A stretch of 64,000 nt of DNA from Loktanella sp. IMCC34160 (lineage in GTDB: Bacteria; Pseudomonadota; Alphaproteobacteria; Rhodobacterales; Rhodobacteraceae): NCBI RefSeq assembly GCF_004145845.1, contig NZ_SELP01000002.1:186001-250000 (forward strand), given 5' to 3'. Shown here in pieces: positions 61,252 through 64,000 of the stretch. Numbering within the stretch: position 1 is the stretch's first letter; each line of letters starts with the position of its first letter. A model generated the notes under the pieces. That model did no database searches. It was not told the DNA's origin and saw only the letters and a program-made list of their open reading frames with translations. The translations under genes and the position numbers were made by a program.

Positions 61252-62922
61252 ATGACCGAACTCCTCACCGCCGCCCAAATGCGCGCCATAGAACAGGCCG
61301 CCATCGACTCTGGCCGGGTGACGGGGCTGGAACTGATGGAACGGGCCGGGCGTGGCGTGGTCGAGGCCGTGTTCGAGGAATGGCCAGAGCTGGCGCAATC
61401 CCCGCACCGGGCGGTGGTCCTCTGCGGACCGGGCAACAACGGCGGCGATGGCTTCGTGGTGGCGCGGCTGCTGAAAGACTGGGGCTGGGAGGTGGAGGTG
61501 TTCCTCTACGGCGACCCCGACAAGCTGCCGCCCGATGCGCGGGTGAATTACGAGCGGTGGTTGGAGAGGGGGGAGGTCGTCGGTCTGTCTTTCCCTGCAC
61601 TCACGAACGACGAGATTGACCTTGTCAGTTCAGCGATAGCTTTGGTCGGCCATGATAGCGCGGTCTGTATCGACGCGTTGTTTGGGACAGGACTTGGCCG
61701 CCCGATCGACGGCCTGCAAACATTGATCGGAGAGTCATTGTTGGGGGGATCGGCATATGACAGCCACCCTCCCTATATTGTCAGCGTTGATATTCCGTCG
61801 GGCCATTGCTCTGATAGCGGCCGTATTCTTGGTGGCAGCGACGATCTCGCGGTCGGTGCACATCTGTCAGTCACTTTTCAGTTCGCAAAGAGCGGTCATT
61901 TTCTGGATGCTGCGGGACGGAATGGTCGTCGACTTAGGATAAAGGATATCGGGATCGATCCGTGCAAGGCGCGTCGCGTGCTGGGAGCGTGGCCGGGGCC
62001 GGAAAATGAACTCGATAGGCCGGACCCGTCAATCATCGCTCAGACCATCGAAAGATACCGCTATGAGCCAGCATTCAATCGGGGGAAAAGCAGCCTCGAC
62101 AAACACGCCTCTGAGCACAAATACACCCACGGCCACGCCCTGATCCTCTCTGGCGGGTCCGGTAAGGGCGGGGCGGCCCGGCTGTCTGCGCGCGGCGCGC
62201 TGCGGATCGGGGCGGGGTTGGTGACGGTGGGCTGCCCGCCGGAGGCGCTGGTCGAAAACGCGGCCCGGCTGGATGCGGTGATGCTGACGCAGATCGCGGA
62301 TGGGGATGCGCTTGGCCGCGTGCTGGAGGATCAGCGGATCAATGCCCTGTGTCTTGGTCCCGGTCTTGGGCTGGATCGGGCGCGCGAGCTTGTTCCAGTG
62401 GCACTGTCGGCAGGGCGGCGGACGGTCTTGGACGCCGATGCGTTGACCGCTTTCGCCGACCGCCCGGAAGATCTGTTCCGTCTGCTGCATAAGGCTTGCG
62501 TTCTGACCCCGCACGCGGGCGAATTTGCGCGCCTGTTTCCAGATATTGCTGAACGGCTTGCCGAACCCGCCACCACCGGCCCCGCCTATTCCAAGGTGGA
62601 TGCCACGCGCGATGCGGCGGCGCGGGCGGGGTGCACGGTCCTGTTCAAGGGGCCGGACACGGTGATTGCCTCGCCAGATGGACGCTGCGCGATCAACTCC
62701 GCCCATTATGACCGCGCCGCGCCCTGGCTGGCGACGGCGGGGTCTGGGGATGTGCTTGCGGGGTTCATCACCGGGCTTCTGGCCCGCGGCTTCAGCCCGC
62801 AACAGGCCGCCGAGACCGCCGCGTGGCTGCATGTCGAATGCGCGCTTTCCTTCGGGCCGGGGCTGATTGCCGAAGACCTGCCCGAGGAACTGCCGAAAGT
62901 GTTCCGCTCTCTCGACCTGTAA
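61252..62922 (+). CDS. nnr: Bifunctional NAD(P)HX epimerase/dehydratase Nnr
   Basis: A 556-residue fusion that repairs damaged NAD(P)HX. The epimerase half (C-G-P-G-N-N-G-G-D-G-F) is followed by the ADP-dependent dehydratase half (H-A-L-I-L-S-G-G, L-G-P-G-L-G, T-P-H-A-G-E-F, L-F-K-G-P-D-T-V, A-G-S-G-D-V-L-A-G). The central part (about 61600-62110) has unusual composition: AGA/AGG, ATA and CTT codons are frequent, unlike the GC-rich flanks. The frame is intact. A repeat element follows directly. Confidence 0.92.
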   Translation: MTELLTAAQMRAIEQAAIDSGRVTGLELMERAGRGVVEAVFEEWPELAQSPHRAVVLCGPGNNGGDGFVVARLLKDWGWEVEVFLYGDPDKLPPDARVNYERWLERGEVVGLSFPALTNDEIDLVSSAIALVGHDSAVCIDALFGTGLGRPIDGLQTLIGESLLGGSAYDSHPPYIVSVDIPSGHCSDSGRILGGSDDLAVGAHLSVTFQFAKSGHFLDAAGRNGRRLRIKDIGIDPCKARRVLGAWPGPENELDRPDPSIIAQTIERYRYEPAFNRGKSSLDKHASEHKYTHGHALILSGGSGKGGAARLSARGALRIGAGLVTVGCPPEALVENAARLDAVMLTQIADGDALGRVLEDQRINALCLGPGLGLDRARELVPVALSAGRRTVLDADALTAFADRPEDLFRLLHKACVLTPHAGEFARLFPDIAERLAEPATTGPAYSKVDATRDAAARAGCTVLFKGPDTVIASPDGRCAINSAHYDRAAPWLATAGSGDVLAGFITGLLARGFSPQQAAETAAWLHVECALSFGPGLIAEDLPEELPKVFRSLDL

Positions 62923-63021
62923 CCCCTTCTTTGGGTCGGAAATATCCCGGGGGTGAGGCCCGCAGGGGCCGAGGGGGCAGCGCCCCCTGATGTCACCATG
63001 GGTCTTGACCCATGGGCCCCC
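62923..63021 (+). repeat. Third unit of the dispersed structured repeat
   Basis: One plus-oriented unit begins at the nnr stop: CTTCTTTGGGT, AAATATCC, a GGGGCAGCGCCCC hairpin, then CCATGGGT/ACCCATGG. The terminal stem differs from the 16.6-kb copies (GGTGGGTT/AACCCACC) at both arms, so base pairing is preserved by paired changes. Confidence 0.85.
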
Positions 63022-63026
63022 GAACG

Positions 63027-63058
63027 AAAACAGCCCCGGCCGGAGGCGCGGGGCTGCT
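63027..63058 (-). terminator. Intrinsic terminator of the Hint gene
   Basis: On the minus strand CAGCCCCG pairs with CGGGGCTG around a 10-nt loop, followed by TTTTC. It lies 22 bp after the Hint stop. Confidence 0.82.
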
Positions 63059-63079
63059 TCAAATCGGGTGGTGTCCGGC

Positions 63080-63553
63080 TCAGACCGAGGCGGAGGCCAT
63101 TTCGACGCCGTCGGCGTAGATGATGTGCTGCTTGTCGAAGACCATTTCATAAATCTTCACGCGCGTCTTGGGCTGTTCGGCGACGAATTCGCCGTCAGCG
63201 AGGCGGGAGGCCTTGACCAGAACCTGCTTGGCCCCAAACAGCGCCTCTGCCCGCCAGTCACGCAGGTGGATCAGCGTGTCGGGCGCCACCACCATGTCCC
63301 GGTCCGGGCGGGTGTGGCCAAGGCTGCCGGCCTTGATGCGGATGCAGGCGGCATCCTCTTCGCGGATGCGCATTTCCTTCAGCACTGCCACACCCGTGTC
63401 GCGGGTGATGATGCGGTCGCCTGGGGCGATATGTTCAATCGGAAGTTCCCCTTCCATCGTCATGACGATGGCACCGGCCAGAAGCCCGGCAGAGGTTTTG
63501 GTTACAACGGCGTCTGCCGTGGCCGCAGATGCGGTCTTGATCCCTTGGTGCAT
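63080..63553 (-). CDS. Hint-domain protein with a degenerate splice site
   Basis: A 157-residue protein of the Hint_2 (hedgehog/intein) type common in Rhodobacteraceae. The fold's strands are recognisable (E-L-P-I-E-H-I-A-P-G-D-R-I-I-T-R-D, D-M-V-V-A-P-D-T-L-I-H, V-Y-E-M-V-F-D-K-Q-H-I-I-Y-A-D-G). The usual catalytic cysteine start (C-F-x-x-G-T) is replaced by A-G-L-L-A-G-A, so it should not self-cleave. Start at 63553 is preferred; an upstream in-frame start exists at 63586. Confidence 0.8.
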   Translation of the reverse strand: MHQGIKTASAATADAVVTKTSAGLLAGAIVMTMEGELPIEHIAPGDRIITRDTGVAVLKEMRIREEDAACIRIKAGSLGHTRPDRDMVVAPDTLIHLRDWRAEALFGAKQVLVKASRLADGEFVAEQPKTRVKIYEMVFDKQHIIYADGVEMASASV

Positions 63554-63722
63554 GGCGGTTCCCGCTCTTGCTGATGTCTGCCTCAATCTTTTGCGGCAGA
63601 ATGTGTCAAAAAATGGTTCATGTCATGCTCTTTTTGGGATGTGGTCTGACAATTTCGGGGCAAAGAATTTTCGAAAATGCCTCTCGCCTCTGCCGTTTTG
63701 CTTTGCTAGAGAACCCCCGGAC

Positions 63723-63807
63723 GCGGGTGTGGCGAAATTGGTAGACGCACCAGATTTAGGTTCTGGCGCCGCAAGGCGTGGGGGTTCAAGTCCCTCCACC
63801 CGCACCA
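63723..63807 (+). tRNA. tRNA-Leu (anticodon TAG)
   Basis: 85 nt including the encoded CCA. Acceptor stem GCGGGTG/CACCCGC, anticodon loop TTTAGGT with TAG at 63757-63759, a long variable arm and the T-loop GGTTCAAGTCC. Reads CUN leucine codons. Upstream of tig, as usual in this group. Confidence 0.97.
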
Positions 63808-63911
63808 TCATCAGGACAGAGGCAGGAAACCGCGCCCGGGCGGGTGTTTTGGGCCTTAAACGCCTTGCGCAGGTTGGCTTCGGCCAATAGAAGAGCCCCT
63901 GATTTGGGATC

Positions 63912-63930
63912 GGCCGCGCCCTTCGCGGCC
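63912..63930 (+). promoter_or_regulatory. Leader hairpin upstream of tig
   Basis: GGCCGCG pairs with CGCGGCC around CCCTT, 25 bp before the tig start. No T-tract follows. It may be a leader structure; role unknown. Confidence 0.4.
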
Positions 63931-63954
63931 TCTATTGACGTAGAAGGACAGAAG

Positions 63955-64000
63955 ATGCAGGTCACCGAGACCCTCAACGAAGGCCTCAAGCGCGCCTATT
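63955..64000 (+). CDS. tig: Trigger factor (N-terminus only)
   Basis: The first 15 codons read M-Q-V-T-E-T-L-N-E-G-L-K-R-A-Y, the characteristic trigger-factor start. The gene runs off the right edge. Trigger factor is the ribosome-bound chaperone. AAGGACAGAAG precedes the ATG. Confidence 0.9.
   Translation, partial: MQVTETLNEGLKRAY

Overview
The window is a high-GC, gene-dense chromosomal segment from an alphaproteobacterium of the family Rhodobacteraceae, most likely a marine roseobacter-type organism. The evidence is a permuted two-piece tmRNA of alphaproteobacterial type, the F1-ATPase zeta subunit, an alphaproteobacterial SspB, the trgA-trgB-cysK block known from Rhodobacter, GTTC-N7-GTTC SOS boxes, and dimethylsulfoniopropionate (DMSP) genes (dmdA, acuI, dddP). 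I see no prophage, insertion sequence, integron or CRISPR array; most of it is ordinary core genome with a few accessory islands.

Layout. 1-5.7 kb (minus): pdxA (start only), surA, lptD, lptG, lptF, an outer-membrane biogenesis operon. 5.8-7.8 kb: pepA and holC. 7.8-13.7 kb: corrinoid protein and betaine/homocysteine methyltransferase (two parts of a split methionine synthase) around an SOS-box-controlled radical SAM gene and a CPBP protease, then a short MprF-like protein. 13.8-17.4 kb: ATPase zeta subunit and purC, purS, purQ with a zinc alcohol dehydrogenase inserted. 17.4-20.9 kb: dctB, a dctD without the GAFTGA loop, and a small unknown gene. 21.3-25 kb: rne and ccdA. 25-28.6 kb: membrane hydrolase coupled to a cytochrome P450, then small proteins. 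28.7-32.5 kb: fumC, sspB, a DUF1194 protein, a sulfotransferase and ssrA (tmRNA), which is non-coding and easy to miss.

32.7-39.1 kb is a DMSP locus: a GntR regulator with paired operators, a DUF2182/DUF1326 pair, dmdA, acuI and a BCCT transporter. 39.3-47.9 kb is a stress block: photolyase, cyclopropane fatty acid synthase, trgA, trgB, cysK, then an MscS channel and AlaX. 47.9-51.4 kb holds fliG and a quorum-sensing locus (HTH-less LuxR homologue, LuxR, LuxI) with a CtrA-type site and a lux-box-like dyad before luxI. 51.4-57.4 kb: purB, a nuclease/phosphatase-fold protein, a hydrolase-OsmC fusion, the DMSP lyase dddP and a DUF3445 protein. 57.3-59.1 kb: three genes of no family I recognise, two sharing a membrane domain. 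59.3-64 kb: glnA, glnB, a mosaic nnr, a degenerate Hint protein, tRNA-Leu(TAG) and the start of tig.

How the parts connect: DMSP enters through BCCT carriers and is either demethylated by DmdA (methyl group to tetrahydrofolate) or cleaved by DddP (DMS plus acrylate); AcuI clears acryloyl-CoA. Folate- and betaine-derived methyl groups can both reach homocysteine through the corrinoid protein and Bmt. tmRNA tags proteins for ClpXP and SspB delivers them. The most interesting items are the quorum-sensing promoter and truncated LuxR, the DUF2182/DUF1326 pair in the dmdA locus, the paralogous membrane-protein cluster at 57.3-59.1 kb, a dispersed structured intergenic repeat with covarying hairpins, and a peptide motif shared by SspB and a DUF4169 protein.
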